Source: Pithys albifrons albifrons
Taxonomy: Eukaryota > Chordata > Aves > Passeriformes > Thamnophilidae
Direction of reading: 5' to 3'
Length of the DNA stretch: 64,000 nucleotides
Assembly (NCBI RefSeq): GCF_047495875.1
Contig: NC_092463.1
Location: 25,223,224 to 25,287,223, forward strand
Positions 50,797 through 64,000 of this stretch are shown in pieces. Within the stretch, counting starts at the first letter, position 1, and each line of letters starts with the position of its first letter. A program made the position numbers and the translations under genes. The notes beneath the pieces were generated by a model. That model was given only the letters and a program-made list of their open reading frames with translations, ran no database searches and had not been told where the DNA came from.

Positions 50797-53700
50797 CTGA
50801 GAGGGGGCAGGGGAGAGGGAGAGGAGAGAAAAAAAAAGGAAGCTAATGTTAGGAATGTTCTGGCTGAAAGAGACAGTGTTTGCACTGAACCAAGCTGTCC
50901 TGGTGGTGGTCACGCTCAGAAACAAAGCACTACTGTAAAAGACAGACATTAAGGGAAAATGCAGACAACTTACAGAAAACTTTTTAACCTACAATCTAAC
51001 CCATTTGCAGTCAGTGAAATATATCAGCTGAGTTTCCTTTTCTAGTATATGTAGTATCTGAGGTCCCCACAAGGCATTAACACAAAACTCTGTGCAGCAA
51101 TCCTGCAGGACATATACATTTAGTGCAGGCAGTACAATCAATTTTTGCACTTTTTAAAATACGAGTGGTCCCTGGCTCTTGTTAAGTAAATTTAACTGTT
51201 GTTTCCTCTTAAAAATATTTTGCCCATTATGTAACAGATACTTTTATGGTTCAGTTTATAAATTTATGTCTAAAAGCCCATGTATTTTATGTCAAAAACT
51301 TGATTTCAAAATACTCAACAAGCCAAGTTTCTGCGGACGTGGACGATGATATTGTGAAGGTGGCCTGGATGATTCTTGTGTTGATAAAACTACAGAAAAA
51401 TGAACAGTCTAAGTACATAGGACAGAAAGCTGCCTAATCCTCTCTTAGTTTTAAGGCACAGGCTATAAGCACGTTCAGAATCTCACTGACTTAATTTGTT
51501 CTTTCCTTTTGTTAAAGTATGCAGGCAAATGCAAAGGACTAAATTCGTTCAGCATTTTTCATCTGTACACATTTATTTCCAGTACACCAGTAATCATTCA
51601 TTCAAGCTATTTCTTCCATTTGCCTGTATTTAATGGAATCCTTCAATGAAAGCTCTCCCACAAATAAACTATCTATATAAAGGCAGGTCCTGTGTGTAGC
51701 AGAACACAATGTCCAGAATATTATACACACAACTTCCATGATGGATAGAGCTGAAAATTCAAATAGCTGTATTCACTGTTACAAAGTTGAGCATTTTTTC
51801 TTATCTGAAAAAACAATTTCGTTTTCTTTTTTTTAATACATGATACAACATGAGAAATGCAGATAGGAAATAAAAATAGCACAGCTTTATCAAAATTGCA
51901 AAATCCATTTTATCTCATGGATGCATTAGTAACTTCAGTGCAGGTAAACTAGTTAACATGGATTTATTGCCAAAAGTCATGACTAACACACTTGGTACGT
52001 ATTGAAACACTCTTGTTTTCCAGGAACCACCAAGCACGGTGAAGCTACACCTTTCATTGTACTCACCAGGTGACTTAATTCCTGAAGTGAGATTAAGCAT
52101 TCACCACCCAAATGTAATCATGAGACACCAGGAAATGTATGTGGAAAGTTCAGCTAGTTCTAGCTGTTTCACAGGGACTCTAAGGGAGTCAAAGAACAGG
52201 TGAAAAACTACTGCTTATGCACTTCTCTCCCTTCAGTTTTCCAATAGTTGCTTTTCCTTCTTAACCAACTAGTGCATTTTTCCTGGTTTTGTAACATATA
52301 TCTAGAGCACTTCATCTTTATGGAAGCAACAGCCAGACAGCCATAACTCAGTCAGTCAGTCCATGTAAGTATAAAGTCAGGGATTTCACAAGTTATTAGT
52401 TCCTTAAAGTTTTCTCACAGTGGAGAATTAATGTTTCCTGAGTTCTAAGGGTTTTAACTCCCTTACTGATAGGTCACAGTTTCCTCATCCTCTCTTACTG
52501 TGAAATTTCCCTGTTAAATCAGTCATTATTCCATGTGCAATTTCAGAAAGCAACGGCAGATTAGTCCTCTGTTTTAACAGTGTGTATATTCAGAAGCACG
52601 GCAGCTTTCTCAGCCACTGTAACTATTGCTGTATTTATTTCACACTAGCACCCTTTCTAATGTGCTTCAGAGATAAAAAACACTGGAGAAACATTTCAAA
52701 CTGTTTGGACTAACAGAAGCTTTGGGCTGCAAATTGTTTTTCTGGGAGACAGCATAAAAATAGTAAAATCTGAGCTCATGTCTTGTTTAAATCACTGTTC
52801 AGTTAAAAAGAAATACTGTGTTTTATACAAGGGAGGAAAAACTTACTTCAGCAATTGAGGGTCCTTTTGGGGAGACACAGGTTGGAGGTCACTGCTTACA
52901 TACTGTCCTACAATTGAGTCTGGATGTGCACCACTCTGTGACTAAGCAATGGCACTGCACACCAGAGCAGAACAAGTTAGTGAAGCTCTGCCCATGTTTG
53001 AAGAGAAATACCACTGGGATGAAAGTAGCTGTCTTCTGTTTAACCTTGAAACTGTCAGGCTTCATTGAAAATAATGAGGCTTAACAATCATAGCTTCTGC
53101 TTTTCAAATGAATGATGACTGAAATCATCAAAATGAGGTATTCCTCACCAAATACAAACCATGCAGGGCTTTATTTGCCTTTAGTTTTAGTCATGTGTGG
53201 ATTTTCAAATGTATTTATTCTTTATTAGAAGCAAAAAAAGCAACAGTGGATTAAGATACTGTACTTTTGAAAGAGGTTTAAATAATAATATAAAAGAGAA
53301 ACTGTAACAGCTATTTGTAAGAAAACAGAGGGCAAATTTACCCATACAGAGACACAAGACCAAATATACCACTGAAATCCCCCTTAAGCCTACAAAGCAA
53401 TACTATGGGCTGAATCAGTGGTTAATAACTCTTGATACAGGTCTCAGGGGTCTTTTTGGAACGGTAATCTTGGTCTCCTTGTTCACCAAAGGCTCAACTC
53501 TACCATCCCAACTCACATTAAGCAAGTTTTTTCTTTGTGAGTAATAAAAGGCAGCTAAAAAGGCTGTTTCTGCCAATGAGGTGCTACCTGTCAGGGATGA
53601 GGGTGGCAGTCACCCTTTGTTGATAAGGCTTTGTGCCCAGCCCTGTGGGATGCTCTACGCAGCTCCCTCTGGAGACTAAGCATTTTAATTTGCGGAAAAC

Positions 53701-55959
53701 TGCAGTAATAGTCTAATAACTCAAGATAAAAGGTTACTTAAATATCTGAACAGAAGAATTGAAGGTGCTGGGAACTAGAGTCAGTGTTTGAGGAGTTTTA
53801 TTCAAGAGATGGAAAACACAGACCTGAAGAAAGCAACTTCTGTTACTTTGTGCAATTGTAATATAACTGCCACTATAGTTTCACTGAATTGTACTTTACT
53901 GAAAGCAGCACTGATTAGGTTTGATTGTAGACTAAGACAAAGAATTAACAAATGACAGTTGTCTTTTTGCTTGTGAAGAGTCCTCATAGTATAAATTAAA
54001 TATGCAATACAACACTTTCTCCTGAGATATAAGTATGGACACTCACTGAATTTGCATCTCATGAAGCAACCAAACAAGTAATTTAAGAAGTAACTATTTG
54101 GATTCATATTTTAGACTGGAAAGAAGAACGATATGGGAGAAGGGCCACTTTGTTGCAATGCTGAGAGTCCAAATATACAAGGATAGACACACAACTTTAG
54201 GAATGTTTATAAAAGCCTCTTAAGGGCTCACTTCCTATTCTCACAGGTTTTGATTTCCTGCTTGGCAATTTTGGAAAATCACAGTAGGTGACCATTATTT
54301 CTTGGTACTTCAATACTTCTAGAAAATCTGTCCCTTAACAAATAAAGTCTCTTAACAAATGCCACTTCAGCATTCTCTATAGAATTACTGTGAGTACAAA
54401 GTAACACATAAATTGCAGCAAAAAACTACGGGTTCAGATGGATAGGTACAACTTTGGTTTTATTTATATTGATTTGCCCATATCCAAAAATTCTACCTAT
54501 CCTGTGCTTTTAAGGATAGATGGAATTTGCGTCTACAAAAAGCACAAAGATGAGGGTTAGAAATATTTTTTATCTACATTATGTGCTTCTGTAATGATAA
54601 TCTGAGTGCTTTCATGAAATGGAAAAATAAAATAAACTCCACAAATTAGGAAAGGGACCATCATCCCACAGGACCTGGTCCACCATTATTTTTAAGTTAG
54701 CAAAAGACACAATACTGTGAAGAGTCTTGTGTTTCTGTCTTGATGCTTCCTTTACACAAATTTGGTTGAATCTGTGTTCTAATACAGAAATAAAAAGATT
54801 TCCATGAGGGGAAATGCTGCTATGACATTACTGGTTTAATCATGTATTTTTAAATGTGTTCCTAAGCTTTAAGAAGATCCTCATCTTCAGAGAAATGCTA
54901 CCTAAACAGGAACATTGCTAGACTTGTCTTCCCCAAGACAAATTCTCAACCATTCTTAGCTGCTCTTCCAGTTATTTCAAACTGTGTTCCCTTACCACCT
55001 CCGCACACAGCTGACAATGTCTAGATGGAATGTATGTTGTATGGAGTGTTCTAACAAAGCTCCTGAGGTGCTTGACAATGTGCTCGGATTTTTAGCACAG
55101 CTTTACAAAACTTTATTTCTGTGAGTAAAACAATTTTGGTTTTAGAATCAGTCTCCATAAAGCAGACTAAAAACCTGACAGAGAAGTTTGTTCCAGGAGT
55201 CCAGAAGCTGAACAGACAGGTGCCAATATGTTACCTACTGATCTCTACTGCTGACTCTTATGAACATTTTTGTCTTGGTCTCCTCTTTCATATATTCACC
55301 TGCAGAAGTCTAGCTCTAACCTGTAGTTTGGGATCAGTAAAAACTCTGCAACTACATAAATCCACAGAGATTGGTACATCCTTCCACACTGCTACATCTC
55401 TGGCCAAAGGAACTCACTCCAAAGGACAACAGTGACCTTTACCCACAAGTTCTAAACATGATGGAATTATATAGTCACAGAGTGGTCTTTCAAGGAATCA
55501 TGCCCCAGAAGTAGAGAAAATGGATATCCAACTGACCGAATAAGGCATCCTTCAAGTAGCCTATGTCCTATCCGCAAAGCAATATATGGCCTAGCTGAAA
55601 ATAATAGTTTCTACCTGCAAATGGAGGAGTTAAGTCATAAAAACAAGACCATCCTGGATTTTGAAATGCTACATAAAGGCTTATAGACCTAAACTATAAC
55701 CCTTGGTTATCTTTCCAGTAGATAAGATTAGACTCTGGCTATGAAGATGGCCTTACTTGTGTGGTTTCTGTCTTCTTGCAGAATGTGTTTTGCTAACACA
55801 AATTTCCTTTAGAAACTAAGGATTTGTAAATACATTAGGCAAAAAAAATGCATTGGACAAAAGCATTACAAGCAGCTTAGCAGTACATCTCATTGAACAA
55901 TTGTTTGATGAGTGGTCATACAAACAACTTCACTTAATTTCATTTTAAAATAAAAAAAC

Positions 55960-55998
55960 CTGCCTTGCCTTGCCTTGCCTTGCCTTGCCTTGCCTTGC
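55960..55998. repeat. (CCTTG)n microsatellite
   Basis: About seven perfect pentamers, followed by related degenerate CTGTCC units up to about 56025. Confidence 0.95.
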
Positions 55999-58900
55999 TG
56001 TCCCATCCTGTCCCTTCCTGTCCCCACTCCACTCGGATAAACTTCAAAAAATCCTACACAGACCATGTGTTTTTAGACACTTTCTGTCAATTCAAGGCAA
56101 AAAACAACACAGAGAGGAGTGAGTGCTCTGATACTAGTCTTTCCCAGAAATCAGTCACTTGGATAGGATCATTTACTCAAGAGGCTGGAGGAAACTGGTT
56201 CAGTTCTACTATCTCCATGAGGGAACTGTACTCTAGCTGTTTCTCTCTCAAGGGAATAGCACTATGCTAATGCTGGGTGCTGGAGTGTCTTGTTCTCAGT
56301 TTCAAAATTTGAGGCTGCTCCAACTGAATAAAATACTTAAGTATTTGCTGGATTGAAGTGTGTAATTAAAGGTATGACCCCACAATGTGTGACCTGTCTA
56401 CCATGCTACATAGGCATTGCTCTCTTACCTCTGCATGGTTCAGAACATTTTGAATTATTCCTTAGTTCAGGTACTGTTTTTGCCACCTCAAAATCCTGCC
56501 TTTTAAACTATAGTACTTTTTGATCAACTCACTAAAAAAAACACATTGCCATTGCATTTGATGGTGATGTACAAATCTGTAACAGCTCCTTCATAAATGG
56601 TCATATTGATAGAGAATACATGTGGTTCTGATGCACCAGGCTGCCTCTGCCTACTTAACAAAGTTACTTCTGCATCTTTTTTATGAGAGACTGGGTGTCT
56701 TTCTAAATGGCACACTGAAGTTCAGCAATCACTTTTAACCTGATGCAGGCATTGCCAAGTAAAATTTGGTGCCCTGTGTCAGACAGGTGGCTGGACTGAT
56801 TGGTATTAATAGTCCTTTCTGGTCTTAAAACGCAAGTCTCAGAGACAGATTTAGCAGCATCAGAGAGCTCTAAACTGTGGTAAACCACAGTGTTGAATCT
56901 AATCATTACAGGCACTGCTGTCAATTCCTGCCTGCCCAACACTGTTTGTAATGTCACTCCAAAAAGTATGTTCCATTAAACTTGCAGGCCTTAGATTTGG
57001 CAGGGCAAACCATTCTGCCTCTGAAAAGCACTGCCACCAAACAAGCATTTCTATTAAATCCCTTTCAGCATCTTCTCAACCCAAAAGAGTAATTCTGTAT
57101 ATGATTAAACTTGGATGCAAATACAGCCAGTTGGGCTCCTGACAGCAGCCATATTTCAAAATAAACCTGCCGTACACAGGCCTTGGCTAAAATATGAAGC
57201 CTTTATCTGTGGTCCACAATAACTAATCTTGTCAAACTGTTTGCGCTCTACCTTCTGTTTGAAAGATTATGAGCTAGCTCACCATTACTATTCACCTTGT
57301 GCCATCACTAGCAGTAGGAAAAGTGAGCGGTAAACACACTTTGTCTAATTTGACAGCATTTCACCCTATTTTGCATTTATGTAGGTTGTTACACATTACA
57401 GGATAATGCAAAATTAGGACTTTGTTTCTATGCTGGATTTAATGCTACCTTGTGAAAGGTAACACTCCTTTGCTTTCAAATGCTTTCCCAGGACAGCATA
57501 CACTGATTGCCAAAAATAAATGAGCTTATGAGAAAGAAAAATAAACCTTGAAACAACTTCACTGTATTTCAGTACATTGAAGTCTACACCATGCTTATCA
57601 TATAGACCAGGCTCTTACTATTGGATAGACCATTCACATCTGCATGTGGCTGATATTGAAGAGTAAAAAAATTAACAATAGCTGAAAGAGAGAATATATG
57701 TGGATATTTAAAGCTGGATTATTTAATCAGATCACAGAATTTTCCCTAATTACTTCAGTTTGAGTCCAACAGATTATATGACATTTTTATGCAAAGTTTA
57801 TTTGTATAATTGCACCAGAAAAACCTTTTCTATGTCCTTCCATAAGCCTGAATTACTTTTACCACTGACAAGCACTGTTTCCACACATTTGATGTCACAG
57901 CTAGTCTTTTTTTAAGAGAAATCTTGACATTGAAGCCTACTTCTTACAGTGTAGTCCTTACATTTCCATGAAGTTTGTGCTGATATGAATAGGCAAGGGT
58001 TTCCTGGATTTTCTTGCCAAATACTTCCTGGAAGTCTGTACCATCTGCTTAGGAAAAACTAGCAGTTTTACTGTATGATAATATATCTTTCCTGTAGAAA
58101 GTGTTCTGCCATAGTATCTATTCATTTGAAAAGGGAAAAAAATAATTCCTAAGAACTCCCAACAAACACTAGTCCTGCCCTTTAGCAGTGATTTTTTGGT
58201 ATCGTTAGAGTGCCATGAATCACAGGCAAGCTTATTCTGTCTCTGAACTGTTTCTCAGCCTTCTTGAGAGCAATACATCTCAGAAAAGCAAATATTCTTT
58301 GCTTTGAATGCTCAAAACAAGGACTGATGGTCAGAATTTTTAAATAAAGTGTTTAAAAGGCAAATATTTTGCACCATGTGTATTATCTGGCAAAACGGCA
58401 TTCAGAGAAGCTCAACCAACCAATAACACTGAAAAGCCCCACATTTAATTTTATGTATAGGTAGTCTTGATCTGATCTGGGTTTCTCATGTGCAAAAACA
58501 TAATAATAATAAAAAAGCATCCTGCTGCATTAGAGCCTAAAATTGCTGGATACAGAGCTTTTCTTTCTCAGCTTCTCAATCTGTGCTCTGAACTATGCCA
58601 ACTGGTAACAATTCACCAGTTTTCTTATTCTAGACTGAACTGAGGTGTATTTCAGGAGATGAAAAAAGGACCTACTTTATATAGGATTTTGGTTTGTTCT
58701 AAATCCATCTTCAGGAATATTTAAAATCAATGTCAAAACACAAACAGCATTTCAAATATGCTTAAACAGTCAGACAAAATTCAGGATGCAGGACCAGTAG
58801 ACTGATACACATTTATTGATCTGCAGAGAATGGAGTTATTAAAAGACTCTGTAAGTATCACTCTGAAACATCCACAATACACCTTTCTGCATGTTTCAAA

Positions 58901-59019
58901 CAAGTCTTCCTTGTAACGCCAAGTCTGAACCTCTCAGCTGCCTATTCCAAGCCAGTCTCACTTCTTTTGGTTCTGGTCAAGTCTTGTTTACAATTACTTT
59001 GTACAATTGCAAATACTGA

Positions 59020-59583
59020 TGTCCTCCTGTTCTGGCTTTGGCTGGGGTAAAGCTTATTTTCTTCACAGTGGCTAGTATGGGGCTGTGTTTTGAATCTGTG
59101 CTGAACACAGGGTTGATAATACAGAGATGCTTTTATTATTGCTGAGCTGGTCTTGCACAGAACCAAGGCCTTTTACGCTTTTCATACTGCCATGGTGGCA
59201 AGGAAATTGGGAATGCATGGGAGGCTGGGAGGAGACATAGCTGGGACAGGTGACCCAATGACCAAAGGGATATTCCATATTGTATGACATCATGCTCAGC
59301 ATATAAAGTGGCAAGAAGAAAGAGAAAGGGGCGGGGGTATTTGTAGTGATGGTACTGTTAGGCATAATGGGGCCCTGCTGTCCTGGAGATGGCTGAACAC
59401 CTGCTTGCAGGTGAATGAATTCCTTATTTTGTTTTGCTTGCATGTGCAGCCTTTGCCTTTCCTATTAAACTATCTTTACCTGAGTCCACAAGTTTTCTAT
59501 CTTTTACCCTTCCAATCATGCTGTTGGGGAATGAGCAAACGGCTGTGTGGAGCTTGGCTGCTGGCTGGGGTTAAACCATGACA
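59020..59583 (+). mobile_element. Solo LTR of an avian endogenous retrovirus
   Basis: The sequence resembles a common avian LTR. It starts near TGTCCTCC or TGTTCTGG (59020 or 59028) and runs through GCTTTGGCTGGGG. It has a TATA box TATAAA (59302-59307) and polyadenylation signal ATTAAA (59464-59469) in the same direction, and ends GGGGTTAAACCATGACA. The target duplication is unclear: ACTGA before and ACTAC after share three bases. No internal genes. It lies in the presumed MIPOL1 intron, antisense to that gene. The 5' boundary is uncertain by about 10 bases. Confidence 0.65.
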
Positions 59584-62500
59584 ACTACTCAGGCTGTTTC
59601 CCAAATACATCTCATCAAAGCACAGCTTTGGCAGACTCCTCTTTGTATCATAAACAAGAAAGAGAACATGAGCTTTTTTTCTTGATTCCACAAATATTTT
59701 ACAAAACCTGATGTAGACTTGCTGGCTCTAGGCAGCTCTCAATTCTGTTCCACCTCCCTCAGGTGGTTCCACCTCATGACCAAAAGTAATCTGGAGCTTG
59801 TGGAGAGAAAATTCCTTCATATAAATGATTATCAAATCACTCCACATTAAAAATAACAGGTTTTACATAGGTTTGATGTATTTTATCATCAATGTGATAT
59901 TGCCGAAGCTGGAATGACTTCCACATCACTGAGAGGTCAAGCAAAAATGGAAATGGGATTGGATGTAAAAGGGAAGCAATTAATTCAGATCCTACTTGTG
60001 GTAAGTCCCTCATAATGAGCTCAGACCAATAGATGAATTCCCCCAACACTCTGGAGGGGCAACTCACACTTGGTTATACTTCTGAGAAGTATTTCTAGGA
60101 AAAATAAGAGTATTCTTCTTCCAAAAAACTAACAAAAAATCATGGAAAAAGTATTCTCTTCTCTTAATGTTTGCAATGCACTACAGATAGATGTCATCAG
60201 CATGAAGCTTGTCTATTATGGTGATGTTATGACAGGTCTACTATGAAAGAATAAAACCAGAAAAGATGCCTAACTGCACATTTACACACATTAAAAAAAA
60301 GGGTTTCTAAAATGTCAGTTGGGACTTAGCGTCATGGACCAAAGTGTGGTACACAATCATGGTGGTCCTTAAAATACTTCACAGGCTTTTTAATGAACTA
60401 TGAGTCATCTGAGGCCATTGGGGTAAAAAAAAGGCTCTTCACTTCTAAACTTCAGGAACCTCTCTCAACTAGCTGGCAAACAGACTGTCTCCAATTGTGT
60501 TCTGCACCATTCTAGCAACAAAATTTACATTAGATTTTTTTTTTTACTGGCCTTCTGGACCTATTTTGCTCCATGTTGCTGCCATCTAACTAGGAATGAG
60601 CTTCTACTACTTCTGGGAGGTGAGTGAATTCCCAACCAAGACTGACTCTGGAGAGCAGTGAACCTTCAACTTATTTTGAGGACAGCTTTAATTCTTCTGA
60701 ACTTGTGAGCTTGCATACTCAGGCCTCGGTGGCAATTCTGCCTGGTGGCAACATGAATGTGACTGACTGCAGGAGAAACAACTTTCAATTTCTGTTGATG
60801 AAAGCATAAAAATTTGGCTTTACCTAAAGAGTTACAAAATTATTCAAAAGCATAGAGTAAAATCTGTGAAACGTCTTTTGAGTGCATGATTTAGATATCA
60901 CTTTTATCTGATGGGCATCTATTATGTTCTTTAAATAATTCATTATTATTTTATCAAAGATTGAGTTGATAAAAATGGCAATCTTATGAGGCACAGAATA
61001 AAATGATAAATAAAATAATTTTATTATACACAGCTCCCATACCTGCAGTCTTTCATTCAAAGTCTGAATTGTGATACTTTCCATGGGCAAAAATTCCATG
61101 AGCTGAAGCTAAAATGATAAAATTCAGTCCTAAAGATTTATGCCTTCCAACAGCTCAATGTTTAGATATATACCCTTATACCCATATCACAGCATAAATG
61201 TGGAACAGGAAAGTCGAGTAAATTGCCAATAAAACAGCAGTGGCAATGATGGAGTAAAGCTGTTGTTGGCTCTCATAAATACAGTTGATGCTGCTTTTCT
61301 ACAAAATCTTATTAAAAAAATTAAAAGCCTGTGGAAAAATCCAGTTGTTAATTAATTACTCAGATTAGAAACTTGTATTGCAATTTTGCTCAGATAACCA
61401 GCTCCTGCTGTTAAGTAAAGGTATACTTAATTTTAAGCAGTGAAGAAATGTGAATGATTTCAAGTTTTCTTAAAATTAAATACCTTACTGGCCTAGTCAG
61501 TTATTTCTATTTGTTGTTGTAAAGAACTGTCCCAGCAATTCTCTAAAAGGTTATACATAATGCAGAAGCTTCAGAAAGTCTGGACTTTCTTTTTGAGCTT
61601 CTGTACATACATTTACAGTATTCAATCTTTTGCATATGCTAAGAAACAGTATGAGTATTAACAGAAAGAACCGCAAATTTATTTTTATTCCTTCAGCCAA
61701 GCCACAAATAAATGACTCTTGCAAACAAACCAAATACTATTTAGTAACGGCAATGTAAATGCCATGGACTTATTTTATTTGGATATAAAATATTAAAGTA
61801 AATGAGTATTTGCTGTGACACTCGTTTTACCATCTTGGAAAAAAAAAGTAAGTCTGAGAAAGTTTTCTTGCTGTTCAGTTATTTAATAATTTGTCATAGA
61901 ATGGTTAACTATAAGCTTACAAATACCGTGTCAGCATGCTTCTTCCTATTGGGCAAACAACTTCAAAATCTGATTTGTTTGTGTTATTGGTCTTACTAAA
62001 TATTAGTCTTTGCACGTCTGGTTTACACCACTGAAGTTAACTATGCCAACATTCTGATTTTGTTCTGAAGTATTCCACAACAAGCTGATATTATACAATA
62101 CAAGGCCAAGAGCTAGCTGATCCAGTTTACTGAGTATACTTAGTGTATTTTGCTACTGATAAATCAATAAAACCATGTTGTAATCTACAAACTTCCATCT
62201 CTGTGAAGCGGCTATAAGTAAACTGTAAATGAACACACAGGTCAAAAACTGGGATGCTGTGATTGTGTTGACTCTGAAAACATTTGACTTTCATAGAATA
62301 CATTTTAGTATCTCAGAGAATGAAGTTTTGGTATTGCTTTTAATTTTGTGAAAGGCTGATATGATAAATATTCAAATGACAATAAATATTTGTGTTTATG
62401 TTTTAACTACCCACATTTCAAGAAAACAATATCTGCACTGCAATTCACAATTTACAGTGGTTAAGTAAAAGTAAACCATAGCTACAAAAAGAAAACAAAT

Positions 62501-63126
62501 ACTTAGACTGTATGTGCAATTTTGAATTCTTCATTCATGGGAAACTCCCTGCAGCCAACGGGTATCTCAGCTGCACAAGGAATGCATGAAAAGCATACCC
62601 CACATTCCCTTTAGCTGGGATTTTTTGTCTTCATTCTGTTAAGTGCAGCACTGAACATAACCCTGGCATAGAGCAAAAACTGTCAGATACTACAGGCCTC
62701 ACCATAATTCATGACATCCAAAATATCCATGAGAAGGATATCCCATAATCTGCTCTGGCAATATCACACATTATAACTGTTTGAGACTTTTGGTACTGAT
62801 ACCGCAACCTGCTCTATTTAAGGGCCATCTTCAAATGAAAAGAAGATGTCAAAAGATACTGTGAATCATTTGTACTATGAAGGGTCTCAGCTGCAGCAAT
62901 TCTGATCATCAAGGCCATTTTCAGGACTCTGGTATAGTGAATGGGAGCCTACAGCTCCACATGTGCTCTGGACCAACACACTCCTCCAGACTGCACAGAG
63001 AGCACTGCAGCACTGTGGGATGGGATTTGCAACAAGTAGTCTAAGGAGAAAGGTGGTCCTAAACTAGCCAAATAGGGTTGTTTTCAAATTTTTTTTTTTT
63101 TTAAATCTCAGTCCATTGTTTCAAGT

Positions 63127-63182
63127 GTCTTGTTTTAACCCGACCAGAAGTCCTGAAGTTGCCTTCTCTAAAATTAACCTGA
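63127..63182. repeat. 56-bp direct repeat, copy 1
   Basis: Starts GTCTTGTTTTAACC and ends AAAATTAACCTGA. A second copy at 63716-63771 differs by one base (C/T). Outside these 56 bases the two sites do not match. Confidence 0.9.
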
Positions 63183-63715
63183 GGCCATTGGTGTTTTTAA
63201 GGTGACAAAGATACAGCAGTGTTACCAGTCCGCCTTTTCAAAACAAGTATTCAGCCAAGATGAGGAAAACTTGGTTTTAATCCACATCTGCCAGTGCTCA
63301 GGAGAGCAGTACACTCCAGGGCTGAAGAGACTTCTATACTTTTCTTTCTAATGCCGTGAATTTATACAGAAGAAGCATATGAAATGCTATGAAGGTGTGA
63401 TTCTGTGGGTGGTGATCAAGCATGCCCACCTGGAAAATGGGAGATGGATGTTCTCATACTGGTTCTCTATTTATGTTCAAGAGGCATTGGACAAAACTGA
63501 GAAAAAGCCCTAAAGTTAAGTGCCAGAACTAAGTCCCGTTTCTCTGAGGTGAGTAGCCCACTTGCTCCTCTCTGATCTAAGACACCTGCATTGTTTTCTG
63601 CTGTGCGGTACTACTTCAAGGCAAGGAATGGAGAACCTCTGAGGTCCAGGAGATCTGAACCAGGATCTCCACAGATGGAGGAGGAAACTAAGATCCATTC
63701 TATCACACTATAACA

Positions 63716-63771
63716 GTCTTGTTTTAACCTGACCAGAAGTCCTGAAGTTGCCTTCTCTAAAATTAACCTGA
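63716..63771. repeat. 56-bp direct repeat, copy 2
   Basis: Same as 63127-63182 with one mismatch, 589 bases further on. Abrupt loss of similarity on each side. Confidence 0.9.
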
Positions 63772-64000
63772 AGGAGAATCCCTACTCCCAAACGACTCAG
63801 AAAACCAGGGCTGGGGCAGAGGCACATGCTAAGGCAGCTTTTGAAAGAAATGAATGAGTTCACACGGCTCTGCACAGATCTCAGTGAAACCAATTCTGAC
63901 TTGGCACATGCTTCTCCATTTGGGCCTCCAAGGAATCCCGGTAGAAAAGACCAAAAGTCAATTGTTTTATAATTTTTTCATTTAGAAGTTTTCTGCTCAT

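Larger units (their letters stand above)
50797..64000 (-). other. MIPOL1: Probable last intron of MIPOL1 (partial)
   Basis: No further MIPOL1 exon is recognised up to the window edge, so this 13-kb stretch is read as intron. It is AT-rich and non-coding, with a (CCTTG)n repeat, an LTR and a 56-bp direct repeat, annotated separately. Short open frames here look random. Confidence 0.5.

Noticed and set aside
56524..56715. Donor-like KKMQK/GTAACT on the - strand resembling the end of the MIPOL1 penultimate exon
   Set aside because: The sequence upstream in that frame does not resemble MIPOL1.
61040..61110. Possible - strand exon reading LQLMEFLPMESITIQTLNER between TTTTAG and CAG/GTATGG
   Set aside because: Does not match any part of MIPOL1 that I recall, its phase does not fit the last exon, and the acceptor lacks a pyrimidine tract.

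Overview
The window is vertebrate nuclear DNA, almost certainly from a bird. It has long AT-rich non-coding stretches, sparse short interspersed repeats, a CR1-type LINE reverse-transcriptase fragment (about 44107-44276), and two endogenous-retrovirus LTRs of an avian style (2806-3605 and about 59020-59583). I cannot name the species. The LTRs suggest a neoavian or passerine bird more than chicken, but that is a guess.

The anchor is FOXA1 (HNF3-alpha) on the + strand, complete in two coding exons (20125-20196 and 22618-23874; 442 residues) with a GT-AG intron of about 2.4 kb. A 3' UTR of about 1.3 kb ends near a canonical AATAAA at 25183. The gene sits in a cluster of CpG-rich islands (about 15.1-16.7, 17.5-17.9, 19.7-21.3, 22.2-23.9, 25.4-27.6, 29.4-30.1, 31.6-31.9 and 36.3-37.1 kb), as expected around a developmental regulator.

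Two neighbours fit the known vertebrate order MIPOL1 - FOXA1 - TTC6. Left of FOXA1, on the - strand, I find a series of exon-like blocks with good splice sites (about 15.0 kb down to 5.8 kb). I assign them, mostly by position and orientation, to the divergent TTC6 gene. Two of the blocks carry in-frame stops, so the gene may be decaying here. Right of FOXA1, on the - strand, 50730-50796 is the terminal coding exon of MIPOL1, ending in KKVGAGTIRTVI-stop. It converges on FOXA1 from 25 kb away.

The rest is intron or intergenic DNA: simple repeats ((AAAAT)n, (GAAAT)n/(TTAAA)n, (GATA)n, (GAAT)n, (CCTTG)n, poly-C and poly-T runs), a 48-bp tandem duplication (4183-4279), and a near-perfect 56-bp direct repeat (63127/63716). 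I saw no tRNA, rRNA, CRISPR array, operon or prokaryotic system. Nothing here looks like an undescribed biological system. The most interesting points are the possibly broken TTC6-like gene and the CpG islands without genes downstream of FOXA1.
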